Origin: a bacterium
Lineage (GTDB): Bacteria > Krumholzibacteriota > Krumholzibacteriia > LZORAL124-64-63
Assembly: GCA_016712675.1 (NCBI GenBank)
Contig: JADJQR010000001.1
Coordinates: 744,001 to 808,000 of the forward strand
Length of the DNA stretch: 64,000 nt
Reading direction: 5' to 3'
How positions within the stretch are numbered: the first letter of the stretch is position 1; the number at the start of each line of letters is the position of its first letter. A model generated the notes under the pieces. It made no database searches. It saw nothing but the letters and a program-made list of their open reading frames with translations, and had not been told where the DNA came from. This document shows positions 42,978 to 51,348 of the stretch, piece after piece. The translations under genes and the position numbers were made by a program.

Positions 42978-43908
42978 GCTTGTCCTCCCCGTCGCGTTGG
43001 TCTTCCCCGTCCCAGTCTTCCCGGCGGCGCCGGTCGGTCGACGACTTCATGAGCACGCTCAGCAGGCCGAAGATCATCAACGGGCCGCTGAAGCCGCGGA
43101 AAATGCCGTGCTGGATGGTCTCGGTCAGCGCGGCCGGGCTCTGGTCCGAAAGCTCCGGGATCCCGCACTCGGTGACCGGCCGGTCGGCGATCAGCAGCCA
43201 GGAGGTGCCGCCGACCTCGTGCTCACCGTACACCTCGGGATGGTAGCGGTCCGGGTGCTGCGACAAGCGCTCGTGGGCCAACTCGAGCAGTTCATCGCGG
43301 CGCCCGAAGAGGATCGCCTCACGCGGGCAGATCTCTGCACAGGCCGGCAACTGCTGCTTCTCCAGCGTGCGCTCGGGGCACATCGTGCACTTCATCACCT
43401 TCGGCGTCAGCGCGTTGTGGTATTCGTAGGCCGGGATCTGGAAGGGGCAGGCCACCATGCAGTAGCGGCAGCCGATGCACTTCCAGGGGTCGTAGGTCAC
43501 CGGGCCCATCGGGTTCTTCTCGAGCGCGCCGACGATGCAGGCCGACACGCAGGCCGGATGCTCGCAGTGCATGCACTGCACCTTCACGTCCAGCGGCTGC
43601 TCGCGCCACGTGGGGGCGGGGTAGCGGTTGATGACCGTGTAGTGCTCGGCGTCCGGGCGGCGCGCGTTGGCCAGGAGACTCTGGTCGTCGCAGGACTCGA
43701 GTGGACCGTACGGCAACTGGTTCTGCTGCGCGCAAGCCCACTCGCAGCGTCGGCAGCCGATGCACAACGTCAGGTCCGTCAGCACGCCGACCCGCGCCGG
43801 GTCCAGTTTCGAGGTCGAGCCGGACGAGGCGACGGCACCCGTTGCGGCCAGGGCCGCGGTGCCGGCGGCGGCGCCGGACAGCTTCAGGAAGTCCCGTCTG
43901 GTGACCAT
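42970..43908 (-). CDS. HybA/NrfC-like ferredoxin subunit, Tat-exported, C-terminal anchor
   Basis: The second of two ATGs (43908) is preferred because GGGAGG lies six bases before it and abuts the first. The 312-residue product begins with the Tat motif TRRDFLKLSG. Four [4Fe-4S] motifs follow: CIGCRRCEWAC, CMHCEHPACVSAC, CIGCRYCMVAC and CTMC...CAEIC. A C-terminal membrane helix (SGPLMIFGLLSVLM) matches HybA. It would link the multihaem cytochrome to the NrfD-type membrane subunit on the periplasmic side. It is the first gene of the operon. Confidence 0.93.
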   Translation of the reverse strand: MVTRRDFLKLSGAAAGTAALAATGAVASSGSTSKLDPARVGVLTDLTLCIGCRRCEWACAQQNQLPYGPLESCDDQSLLANARRPDAEHYTVINRYPAPTWREQPLDVKVQCMHCEHPACVSACIVGALEKNPMGPVTYDPWKCIGCRYCMVACPFQIPAYEYHNALTPKVMKCTMCPERTLEKQQLPACAEICPREAILFGRRDELLELAHERLSQHPDRYHPEVYGEHEVGGTSWLLIADRPVTECGIPELSDQSPAALTETIQHGIFRGFSGPLMIFGLLSVLMKSSTDRRRREDWDGEDQRDGEDKHG

Positions 43909-43973
43909 GCACATCCTCCCGGGGGCTGACCGCGGCGCCTTGGTTTGGCGCCTGCGGGTCGATCACACCCAAC

Positions 43974-44002
43974 ATCTTGGAATTGCGATTTCGGGAAGTC
44001 AA
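43974..44002 (-). promoter_or_regulatory. Weak candidate promoter of the FeS/NrfD/cytochrome operon
   Basis: On the minus strand TTGACT (44002-43997), 17 bases, CAAGAT (43979-43974), about 65 bases before the start. It lies in a conspicuously AT-rich stretch (about 43965-44100), which otherwise shows no gene. Confidence 0.4.
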
Positions 44003-44149
44003 AGAAAATGTTAATCGTTTGACATAGTGTCCAGATTGGAGATCCTAACCAATTGCTATAAAATGATTTGAATCGAAAATCCGACTCAAAATCTGGGTTA
44101 CCCGAACGCGGGTCCCTTCCGGCAGGGGGAACCCGGCGGCCGGGGCGAA

Positions 44150-44530
44150 TCAGGGCTCCGGGGGCAGGGGGATCGGCTGGCCGCCGGCGTCGATGTGGAC
44201 GTAGGTCACCTCGGCCTCGGTCACGGCCACGGTGCCGCCGCCACGGCGCTCGGCTTCCACCAGGACCCGCACCGCGACAGAGGAGCGGCCGCGCCGGATC
44301 GGCTCGGCATGGAACGAGACCAGGTCGCCGACCAGGACCGGCTGCCGGAAGACGACTCGGTCCATGGCCACGGTGACCACGCGCTGGCAGCCCAGCCGCA
44401 GGGCGGCCACGGCGCCCGCCTGGTCGATGTGGCTGAGGATCACGCCGCCGAAGATCGTGCCGTGGTGGTTGGTGTCGCGGGGCATCATCAGGACACGGAT
44501 CGCGACGCTGTCGTGCGGAAGCTGGGACAT
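44150..44530 (-). CDS. Acyl-CoA thioesterase, hot-dog fold (YciA-like)
   Basis: The ATG at 44530 (GGAGG eight bases upstream) gives 126 residues; a longer frame to 44632 has no ribosome site. MMPRDTNHHGTIFGGVILSH is the substrate-binding and catalytic start of the acyl-CoA thioesterase family, and HIDQAGAVAALR carries the catalytic Asp on the long helix. It is cytosolic and hydrolyses acyl-CoA to free acid and CoA; chain length is unknown. Confidence 0.92.
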   Translation of the reverse strand: MSQLPHDSVAIRVLMMPRDTNHHGTIFGGVILSHIDQAGAVAALRLGCQRVVTVAMDRVVFRQPVLVGDLVSFHAEPIRRGRSSVAVRVLVEAERRGGGTVAVTEAEVTYVHIDAGGQPIPLPPEP

Positions 44531-44956
44531 GGGGGCACCTCCGGTTCGGCCAGGGGCGAGCATCGCAGAGGGGGAGCGCCCTGTCCACACCCCGCCCGCC
44601 CAGGGAGGTGGCAAGGGTCCCGGACCGATCACGAAGGTTGCGAATGTGTCACAAAACGGCGCTCTGAACGCCGCCGGCGCCCGCGCAACGGCGTCAGGGG
44701 CGCAAACTTCCGATAATAACTGTGGCCGTCAAGGCGCATTCATGAGATCATCTCATGGAACAACAAGCCGGGCCCGACCGGGCCCGGTCCTGTGTCGCCA
44801 TCGTCCGGCGTCCCGGGAATTGTGCATGGCTGGGTTTGAACTTTTCGTTCCCGTCACGGTCCTGGTGCATCACTTGACACCCATCAGGTCGTTGCCGTGC
44901 ACAATCCCCGGGGCGTCATCCGGACCTGACCGGCGACAGCGCGGGGGAGCCTGCCA
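44531..44956. other. Gene-free 426-base region before galE
   Basis: No gene with a ribosome site and normal codon use was found. It holds the palindrome at 44741-44757, a GC-rich self-complementary ACCGGGCCCGGT (44777-44788) that may be a terminator remnant, and AT-rich GATAAT at 44712. GGGGAG just before the GTG at 44957 is the galE ribosome site. Confidence 0.5.
44741..44757. repeat. 17-base palindrome CATGAGAT-C-ATCTCATG
   Basis: Perfect 8-base arms around one central base, 200 bases upstream of galE. The form is that of a dimeric-regulator operator; no coding role is likely. Confidence 0.5.
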
Positions 44957-45979
44957 GTGAGACAATCCTGCCTGATCACTGGTGGTGCCGGCTTCATCGG
45001 CAGTCACACGTGCCTGGAACTGCTGGTCGCCGGCCACGATGTGACGGTCGTCGATAACCTCGACAATTCCAGCGAAGAGAGCCTGCGCCGCGTGCAGACG
45101 CTGGCCGGCCGGTCCCTGGCGTTCCACCGGGTGGACATCCGCGACGCGACGGCGCTGCGTGGCGTCTTCGGCGGTCGGCGATTCGACGCGGTGATCCACT
45201 TCGCCGGCCTCAAGGCCGTCGGCGAGAGTGGCCGCATCCCCGTGCGCTACTACGACAACAACATCACCGGCACGCTCGAGCTCCTGAAGGTCATGGAGGA
45301 GCACGACTGCCGCCGCCTCGTGTTCAGTTCGTCGGCGACCGTCTACGGCGACCCCTCGCGCGTGCCCATCACCGAGGACTTCCCGCTCACGGCGACCAAC
45401 CCCTACGGACGCACGAAGCTCTTCATCGAGGAGATCCTGCGCGACCTCTGCGCCGCCGACCAGCGCTGGACCTGCGTGCTCCTGCGCTACTTCAACCCCA
45501 TCGGCGCGCACCCGAGCGGGCGCATCGGCGAGGATCCGCGCGGCCTGCCCAACAACCTGATGCCGTACGTGATGCAGGTGGCGGTGGGGCGGCTCGCCGA
45601 ACTGAGCGTGTACGGGAACGACTACCCGACCCCGGACGGCACCGGTGTCCGCGACTACATCCATGTCGTCGACCTGGCCCTCGGGCACCTGGCGGCGCTG
45701 GCCCGGCTCGACGGACTGCAGGGCTGCGTCCCGGTGAACCTGGGGACCGGCCGCGGCTACTCGGTGCTGGAGATGGTTGCCGCGGCGGCGAAGGCGTCCG
45801 GCCGGCCCGTGCCGTACCGCGTCGTGGCGCGACGGCCGGGCGACGTGGCGACCTGCTTCGCCGACCCGGCGCGGGCGGCCCAGCTCCTGGGCTGGCAAGC
45901 CGGGCGCGGCATCGACGAGATGTGCGCGGACCACTGGCGCTGGCAGTCGGCCAATCCGGACGGCTACGGCGCGGACTGA
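44957..45979 (+). CDS. galE: UDP-glucose 4-epimerase
   Basis: The GTG at 44957 gives 340 residues, a normal GalE length. The extended SDR motifs are clear: GGAGFIGSH for NAD binding near residue 9, the catalytic Ser in [10 protein letters not shown] and the YxxxK pair in NPYGRTK. The substrate region [12 protein letters not shown] and [19 protein letters not shown] are characteristic of GalE. It interconverts UDP-glucose and UDP-galactose for sugar use or envelope glycans. It is convergent with the second PrkA-like gene (6-base gap). Confidence 0.95.
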   Translation: MRQSCLITGGAGFIGSHTCLELLVAGHDVTVVDNLDNSSEESLRRVQTLAGRSLAFHRVDIRDATALRGVFGGRRFDAVIHFAGLKAVGESGRIPVRYYDNNITGTLELLKVMEEHDCRRLVFSSSATVYGDPSRVPITEDFPLTATNPYGRTKLFIEEILRDLCAADQRWTCVLLRYFNPIGAHPSGRIGEDPRGLPNNLMPYVMQVAVGRLAELSVYGNDYPTPDGTGVRDYIHVVDLALGHLAALARLDGLQGCVPVNLGTGRGYSVLEMVAAAAKASGRPVPYRVVARRPGDVATCFADPARAAQLLGWQAGRGIDEMCADHWRWQSANPDGYGAD

Positions 45980-45985
45980 GGCGGC

Positions 45986-48283
45986 CTATTCCGCGAATTC
46001 GGCCGCGATGTCGTTGTCGACGACGTAGATGCACATCTCCCGCGCACCCTTCTCCGTGTAGCCGAAGCGGTCGCAGAGATTCGTGACCAGGAAGGTCACG
46101 TCCGCACGGATGCGTTTGTCGTACGTGCGGAAGTCCTCGGCGCCGTAGTCCTTCAGCGCGCGCCGGAAGTTCGCGTTCTTCAGGAACGGCTCGAGCACCT
46201 TTTCCTTGAGGTGGAACACATAGCGCTTGTGGAGGTCGGCGAACAGGCGGGTCTCGCGGATATCCCGCCCCTCGACCATGATTTCCTGCGTCAAGGTGGC
46301 CGAGGTGTACTCGCGCTGCGTGGACTCGCGGAATTCCTGCCGGCGCCCCTCGCGCACGTTCACGCCCAGGAGGCGATCCTCGATGGCGGCCAGGAACGTC
46401 CCCGTGATCTCCAGCCTTTCGCCGGTGAACGAGCAGACAGCCGACGTGCCCGTCTCGTAGTTGAGGGCGAACATGTAGTTCATGATGTCACGCGCGATCT
46501 GGTCCTCGTTGTAGTAGTAGAGCGACTCCTTCACTTCCTGGAGGATCTGGTAGTTGTACATCCGGCGCAGCGAGTCGAGGAAGCCCGCAGGCAGCTGCTT
46601 GGCCAGGTCCGGGCGCGCCTTGGTGAAGAACGCGCAGAGGGTGTCCATCGTGATCATCTGGTCCTCGCGCGCGTGGGCCGCGTAGAGGTCGTGGAAGATG
46701 TCGATGGCGTCGCGCCCGCTGAAGCCGCGGTGACCCTCGGTCTCGGCCTCGGCGATGATCCGCCGCCGCCGCTTGGCCGTGAAGTTCCGCCGGTCGTCCT
46801 CGTCCAGCCAGGCCGGGATCAGGCCGGTGTAGATGGTCATCTTCAGCAGGTGCAGGTTCTCGTCGCAGTACAGCCGGTACTTCCGCGGGTCGCCGATCCA
46901 GTCCAGCATCGCCTGCGACTTCTCGTTGAGTCGGCTCGAGATGATCACCCGCGCGAAGTTCTCCAGCACCCGGGGCAGGAAGCTGTCCTCGATGTGCTTG
47001 CCGAAGATGGCCTTGTAGATCTCGACCTCGGTCGCCGAGTCCAGGACGTACGAGATATTGATGAACTCGATCCGGTCGGTCAGGGACTGGAAGCCGTGGA
47101 TGTTCTTGTTGTCCTCGGGGTTCATCACGCCGAGGAACAGCGAGTTCACGCGCTCCTCGATCTCGTCCACCTTGTGCACGCCGTCGCTGATGATGTTGTG
47201 CAGCTCAAGGAGCCGGTCGCGGTTGTGGCCCTTCAGGTCCATCAGCGCGTAGATGCCGTTGTTCGTGCGGGCATAGCGCGAGAACAGGTAGCGGACCTGG
47301 TTGCTGTCCTGCAGCAGGGCGCTGATGCGCCGCTGCAGCAGGGGATTGGTGATCACCGGCGTGCGCGCGGTGCGGTCGCCGGGATTGAAGACGCTGACGC
47401 CCTCGCCCAGGCGGCGATCCATCTGGTAGGGGCGGGCGTGGATCATGCCGAAGACACGGTCCGGGTCGCCGAGCTTGCTCAGCAGGGCCTGGTAGAGCGA
47501 GGTGCAGATGGTGCAGGGCAGGTCGCGGAAGACCCAGTCGTACTCCTTGTTGTACGACAGGTTCCACTTGAACTCGTCGTTCTCGAACAGGAGGTCGAAG
47601 AACGCCGGTCGCTGCTCCTTCGGCACCAGGAGGATCGGGTTGTCGTGGCTGGGACAACTCACCTCGACGAAGCTCTGGCGCGGTGCGAAACGGTGCGCGT
47701 CTGCCATGTCGCGGAGCCCGGAAGCGTCAGCCGAATGCTCGATCAGGGCCGCCAGCCGCTCCAGCACCGGCTGTCCGTCGGGGTCGACATGGTCGCCCAG
47801 CAGCTGCCGGTCCAGGCGCCAGACCACTTCGTAGCGCTGGCCCGCCTCGCTGGCGGCGTACTCCTCGAAGCGGCGCAGGAGGTTGTTCAGGAAGATCGAC
47901 TTGCCGCAGCCCGGCGGGCCGTCGAACATGAAGATCTTGTTCTGCTGGGCGCCGCCGCGAAAGGCGTCGATCATGTTCATCAACCGGTTCGCGAAGATGC
48001 GGTCGGCGAAGAACGGCTGGTCCGTGTTCTCCACGAACAGGCGCCGGAAATCCCAGGCGATGAAGTTGATCGACTCGGGGTCCTCCGGATACTCGTCGAA
48101 GCCCTCGCCGACGTAGGCGCGCACCATGTCGTGGAAGACCTGGTGGACGTTGCGGATCAGGCGCTCCGGGTGCGCCCGCAGCAGCTCCAGGAACTGCGCG
48201 AACGTCACCGCCTGCGAACGGTCCAGCCCGCGCTGGCCCGCGTGCAGGGCGGCCATGGCCTGGCTGATCGGATCCTGGCTCAC
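45986..48283 (-). CDS. Second, divergent PrkA-like AAA serine kinase
   Basis: The GTG at 48283 overlaps the SpoVR stop as GTGA. The 765-residue product is longer than the canonical PrkA encoded at 51349-53409 (686). The AAA P-loop GPPGCGKS is at residues 122-129. The PrkA-type phrases DRIEFINISYVLD and MLDWIGDPRKYRLYC are present, and the end runs to about residue 765 with TLTQEIMVEGRDIRET and YGAEDFRTYDKRIR. It differs enough from the other copy to be an old paralogue. It likely forms part of the same nutrient-stress kinase system as PrkA, YeaH and SpoVR. Kinase activity is inferred from the family. Confidence 0.85.
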   Translation of the reverse strand: MSQDPISQAMAALHAGQRGLDRSQAVTFAQFLELLRAHPERLIRNVHQVFHDMVRAYVGEGFDEYPEDPESINFIAWDFRRLFVENTDQPFFADRIFANRLMNMIDAFRGGAQQNKIFMFDGPPGCGKSIFLNNLLRRFEEYAASEAGQRYEVVWRLDRQLLGDHVDPDGQPVLERLAALIEHSADASGLRDMADAHRFAPRQSFVEVSCPSHDNPILLVPKEQRPAFFDLLFENDEFKWNLSYNKEYDWVFRDLPCTICTSLYQALLSKLGDPDRVFGMIHARPYQMDRRLGEGVSVFNPGDRTARTPVITNPLLQRRISALLQDSNQVRYLFSRYARTNNGIYALMDLKGHNRDRLLELHNIISDGVHKVDEIEERVNSLFLGVMNPEDNKNIHGFQSLTDRIEFINISYVLDSATEVEIYKAIFGKHIEDSFLPRVLENFARVIISSRLNEKSQAMLDWIGDPRKYRLYCDENLHLLKMTIYTGLIPAWLDEDDRRNFTAKRRRRIIAEAETEGHRGFSGRDAIDIFHDLYAAHAREDQMITMDTLCAFFTKARPDLAKQLPAGFLDSLRRMYNYQILQEVKESLYYYNEDQIARDIMNYMFALNYETGTSAVCSFTGERLEITGTFLAAIEDRLLGVNVREGRRQEFRESTQREYTSATLTQEIMVEGRDIRETRLFADLHKRYVFHLKEKVLEPFLKNANFRRALKDYGAEDFRTYDKRIRADVTFLVTNLCDRFGYTEKGAREMCIYVVDNDIAAEFAE

Positions 48284-49932
48284 ACCAGCCCCCGGCTCAG
48301 CTTGCGGTCCTTCATGGTGTAGCGCACGCGCTGCCATTGGATCTCCGCCTCCTCCGGCGCCTCGACCGTGGGGGCCAACCCCGGCAGCGTGGGCTGCTTC
48401 TGGTCGGGCTTGCGGATCGCCTTGACCTCGGTTGTTTCCAGGTGGACCTTGCCGCCCCACAGGAATTCCAGGCCCAGCATCGTATTGTGGACGTAGTCCG
48501 TCACCAGCGGTTTGCCCTCGAAGGCGTGCTGCAGGCTGAGCGCCCCGTCCTTCGCGTCGACCGCCTCGACGGTCACCAGGGGCGGGTGGTACAACTGGTC
48601 CAGCAGCATCTGGCGATAGTCGACGGCGCTGCGACTCTTGACGTACCAGCGCCAGACCATCCGCTTCTCGTCCAGGACCCGGTCGGCCACGAACAGGTCG
48701 TGCTTGTCGGTGAAGTCCTGCTCGACGAACGTGTTGACGAACAGGAAGTCGTTCAGGTTCTCCCGCACGCGGAAGATGAACTCGCGCCCATTGCCGGCGC
48801 CGCTGTCGAAGCGCCGACGCTGGTCGGCATCCAGCAGGTTCAGGAACCGGCGGCTGTAGCGGCCCTTGGCGGCGGCCTCCTCGATGAAGTAGAACAGCCG
48901 CATGCCCAGCGCGTAGGGATTCAGGCCGACCCGCGGCATGGCGGTGACGGCGGCGTTGACGCGCGCGAAGTCCACCTCGTGGCCGGCGATGCGGTCGTCG
49001 CGCATGAACAGGGTCTCGTGCCAGTAGCTGGCCCAGCCCTCGTTCATGATCTTCGTGCGGATCTGGGGCTGGAAGTAGAGCGACGTGTTGCGGACGATCT
49101 CGACGACCGTCTTCATCCACTTGTTCTCTTCGCGGTTCAGGAACTCGGAATGCTCGAGCACGAAGCGCATGACGTCGCGCCGGGCGCGGTCGCGCGGCTT
49201 GCGCGCCTTCTCGAACATCGCGCGGAACTCGGGGTGCCGGGCCTGCACGCCCTTGAAGAACTCGTCCTCGCCGGCGTCGCCGCCCCGGCGCCGGGCCTCG
49301 TTGAAGCGCTCGATCTCCTTCACGTAGTCGCTGATGCGGACCTTCTTCTCGTCCTGCAGGAAGACGTCGAAGTAGTAGTCGACGCGCGGCGTGAAGTCGT
49401 CCTGAGATGGCCGCAGCCGCTCGGCCAGAAGGCCGTGATAGTCGACCAGGTTGTCCAGCGAACGGGCGAACTCGATCACGTAGTCCACCCAGCGGCCCTT
49501 CTCGGACCGGAGGCGGGCGATGGCACGCTTGTCGGCCAGGGCCTGTCCGGTGAAGTCGTCGTCCCACGTGTGGCGGAAGAACAGGTTGTTCTGGAAGAAG
49601 TCGATGTGGCCCAGCACGTGGTAGAAGATCATCACGTTGAGCCAGTCGGGGTTGTTGTCGTTGTAGAACGAGATGGCCGGCCGCGTGTTGACCACGGTCT
49701 CGAACGGATTGTTCGGGTACAGTTCGTAGCGGCCCTTGCCCTGGAGGACCTCGACGTCGTGCACCCAGTAGTCGTACATCGTGGGGATCATGACCTTGGG
49801 CGACAGCTCGAGCAGGTCGCGATTGGTCACGACGTACTCGAGGGACTCGTCGTCGAAGCGCAGTCCGGCGTCGCGGGCGCGCTCCTTGCAACCCTCCATG
49901 ATACGCTTGGCGTGCTGGTCGATCAGTTGCAT
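48280..49932 (-). CDS. spoVR: SpoVR family protein
   Basis: The ATG at 49932 gives 550 residues, normal for SpoVR/YcgB. Visible family motifs are FYNDNNPDWLNVMIFYHVLGHIDFFQNN (split over residues 88-116), KIMNEGWASYWHETL and VGLNPYALG. The family is cytosolic. In Bacillus it affects the spore cortex, and in non-sporulating bacteria it travels with yeaH and prkA. Its gene lies 10 bases after yeaH and overlaps the second prkA-like gene, so the four are one operon. Confidence 0.95.
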   Translation of the reverse strand: MQLIDQHAKRIMEGCKERARDAGLRFDDESLEYVVTNRDLLELSPKVMIPTMYDYWVHDVEVLQGKGRYELYPNNPFETVVNTRPAISFYNDNNPDWLNVMIFYHVLGHIDFFQNNLFFRHTWDDDFTGQALADKRAIARLRSEKGRWVDYVIEFARSLDNLVDYHGLLAERLRPSQDDFTPRVDYYFDVFLQDEKKVRISDYVKEIERFNEARRRGGDAGEDEFFKGVQARHPEFRAMFEKARKPRDRARRDVMRFVLEHSEFLNREENKWMKTVVEIVRNTSLYFQPQIRTKIMNEGWASYWHETLFMRDDRIAGHEVDFARVNAAVTAMPRVGLNPYALGMRLFYFIEEAAAKGRYSRRFLNLLDADQRRRFDSGAGNGREFIFRVRENLNDFLFVNTFVEQDFTDKHDLFVADRVLDEKRMVWRWYVKSRSAVDYRQMLLDQLYHPPLVTVEAVDAKDGALSLQHAFEGKPLVTDYVHNTMLGLEFLWGGKVHLETTEVKAIRKPDQKQPTLPGLAPTVEAPEEAEIQWQRVRYTMKDRKLSRGLV

Positions 49933-49942
49933 CCGCCGCCGC

Positions 49943-51346
49943 CTATTCGCTGATCAGGGCCTTGATGCCCTCGATGATCCTGGTTTCCTCTGCGTTCTCC
50001 GACATGACGTCCAGGCGCAGTTGCTTGCGCCGGCTCTCCAGCAGGCCGGAGCCCTTCAGGTACTTCTCGACCTCGGTCTGGCCCGGCGAGCCGAACGAGC
50101 CCTCGGCGACGGTGACGCCGATGCGGGCGGCGTAGGTCATCATCCGCTCGATCTCCGGCAGGCATTCCTTGCCCTCGCTGTCCCAGTCGTCGCCGTCCGT
50201 GCCGTGGAAGACGTAGATGTTGTAGTCCCGCGCCAGGTTCTCGCGGGCCACGATCTCGTTCACCAGCTTGAACGCCGACGCCACCTTGGTGCCGCCCGCG
50301 ACACGGCTGTTGTAGTAGGTGTAGAAGTCGCCGACCTCCTTGGCTTCGGTATCGTGCAGCACGAACCGCGAGGTCACCTGGCCGGCGTACTGGTAGAGGA
50401 TCCAGCTGTAGATCATCACGTGCTGGCTGACGATGACGTCGGTGGGCTTGCCGCTCATCGAGCCTGAATAGTCGCGCAGGAAGAAGATGACCGCCTGCGA
50501 CTCGAAGTCCTTCTCGCGGGAGAGGATGCGGTAGATCTTGTCGCGCGGGGCGGCCATGAACGCGCTGGTGTCCGCCGGTTCGCCCGGCACCAGGCGGCCC
50601 AGCGCGATGTTGGTCTCGATGATCTTCCGCAGCGTGGCCTTCTTGTCCAGCAACTGGCCGAAGCCGCGGTGGCGATCGGTCAGGTCGTAGCTGTACCGCG
50701 TCAGCGAGCGGCGCTTGCCCTTGTCCTTGAGGTTGGGCAGCTTGAACTGCTCGGTCAGGATGCGGCCCAGGTCGTACGCGTTGGACTCGATTTCGTGGCT
50801 GGCGCCGTCGCCCTGCCCGGGCCCGGCCCCGCCGCCGTCACCGTCCTGCGGGCGCACCGGCTGCTCGCCGATGACCTCGCCCTCCTGCTCGGGACCGCTG
50901 CCGCCCTGTTGCCCGCCGTCGCCGTCCTCCTTGAAGCGGGAATCGTGGACCAGCTTCTCCTCGACGGTCGTCGGCACGACGACGACCTTGTTGCGGCCGC
51001 CCTTGCCCGGCTTGACCAGCTTGCCGATGCGGATCTTGCGAGGGAAGCCGTCGGCCTCGCGGCGGTTGTCCCGTTCCATGAGGTCGTCCAGCGAGCCCAA
51101 GCGGGCGATCGGCGCGGCGGTCGGCGGCGCCAAGGCCTGCAGCCAGCCCAGGTCTCCGTAGGCGTAGAACGAGGTGGCCACCGACTCGAGCGGGGTCACG
51201 CCGGGCGCGTAGTCGGGCCGGTCCGGGGCCTCGGGCAGGGCGTGGTCGCCCGCGCGTTCCAGCTCGGCGCGCAGCCGGGCTTCGCGCGCCGGGTCCAGGC
51301 CCGCCGCCCTCAGTTGCTCCAGCCATGCCCGTGCGCGCTGGTCCAT
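49943..51346 (-). CDS. yeaH: YeaH/YhbH family (DUF444) protein with VWA-like site
   Basis: The ATG at 51346 lies 2 bases past the prkA stop and gives 467 residues; longer frames run into prkA. The N-terminal 150 residues include a Gly/Asp/Gln-rich low-complexity linker. Residue Asp292 starts the MIDAS-like DYSGSMS, followed by GGTKVASAF as in DUF444 proteins. It is thought to be a partner or target of PrkA in the stress response. The N-terminal part, with LESVATSFYAYGDLGWLQAL, is longer than in E. coli YeaH. Confidence 0.93.
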   Translation of the reverse strand: MDQRARAWLEQLRAAGLDPAREARLRAELERAGDHALPEAPDRPDYAPGVTPLESVATSFYAYGDLGWLQALAPPTAAPIARLGSLDDLMERDNRREADGFPRKIRIGKLVKPGKGGRNKVVVVPTTVEEKLVHDSRFKEDGDGGQQGGSGPEQEGEVIGEQPVRPQDGDGGGAGPGQGDGASHEIESNAYDLGRILTEQFKLPNLKDKGKRRSLTRYSYDLTDRHRGFGQLLDKKATLRKIIETNIALGRLVPGEPADTSAFMAAPRDKIYRILSREKDFESQAVIFFLRDYSGSMSGKPTDVIVSQHVMIYSWILYQYAGQVTSRFVLHDTEAKEVGDFYTYYNSRVAGGTKVASAFKLVNEIVARENLARDYNIYVFHGTDGDDWDSEGKECLPEIERMMTYAARIGVTVAEGSFGSPGQTEVEKYLKGSGLLESRRKQLRLDVMSENAEETRIIEGIKALISE

Positions 51347-51348
51347 GC

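Noticed and set aside
44777-44788. ACCGGGCCCGGT as a regulator site
   Set aside because: Short GC-only palindromes are frequent by chance at this base composition.
48284-49891. Fusion of SpoVR and the second PrkA-like protein into one 1301-residue chain
   Set aside because: The open frame continues through spoVR only as a shadow. SpoVR itself is in another frame and the GTGA overlap marks the real boundary.
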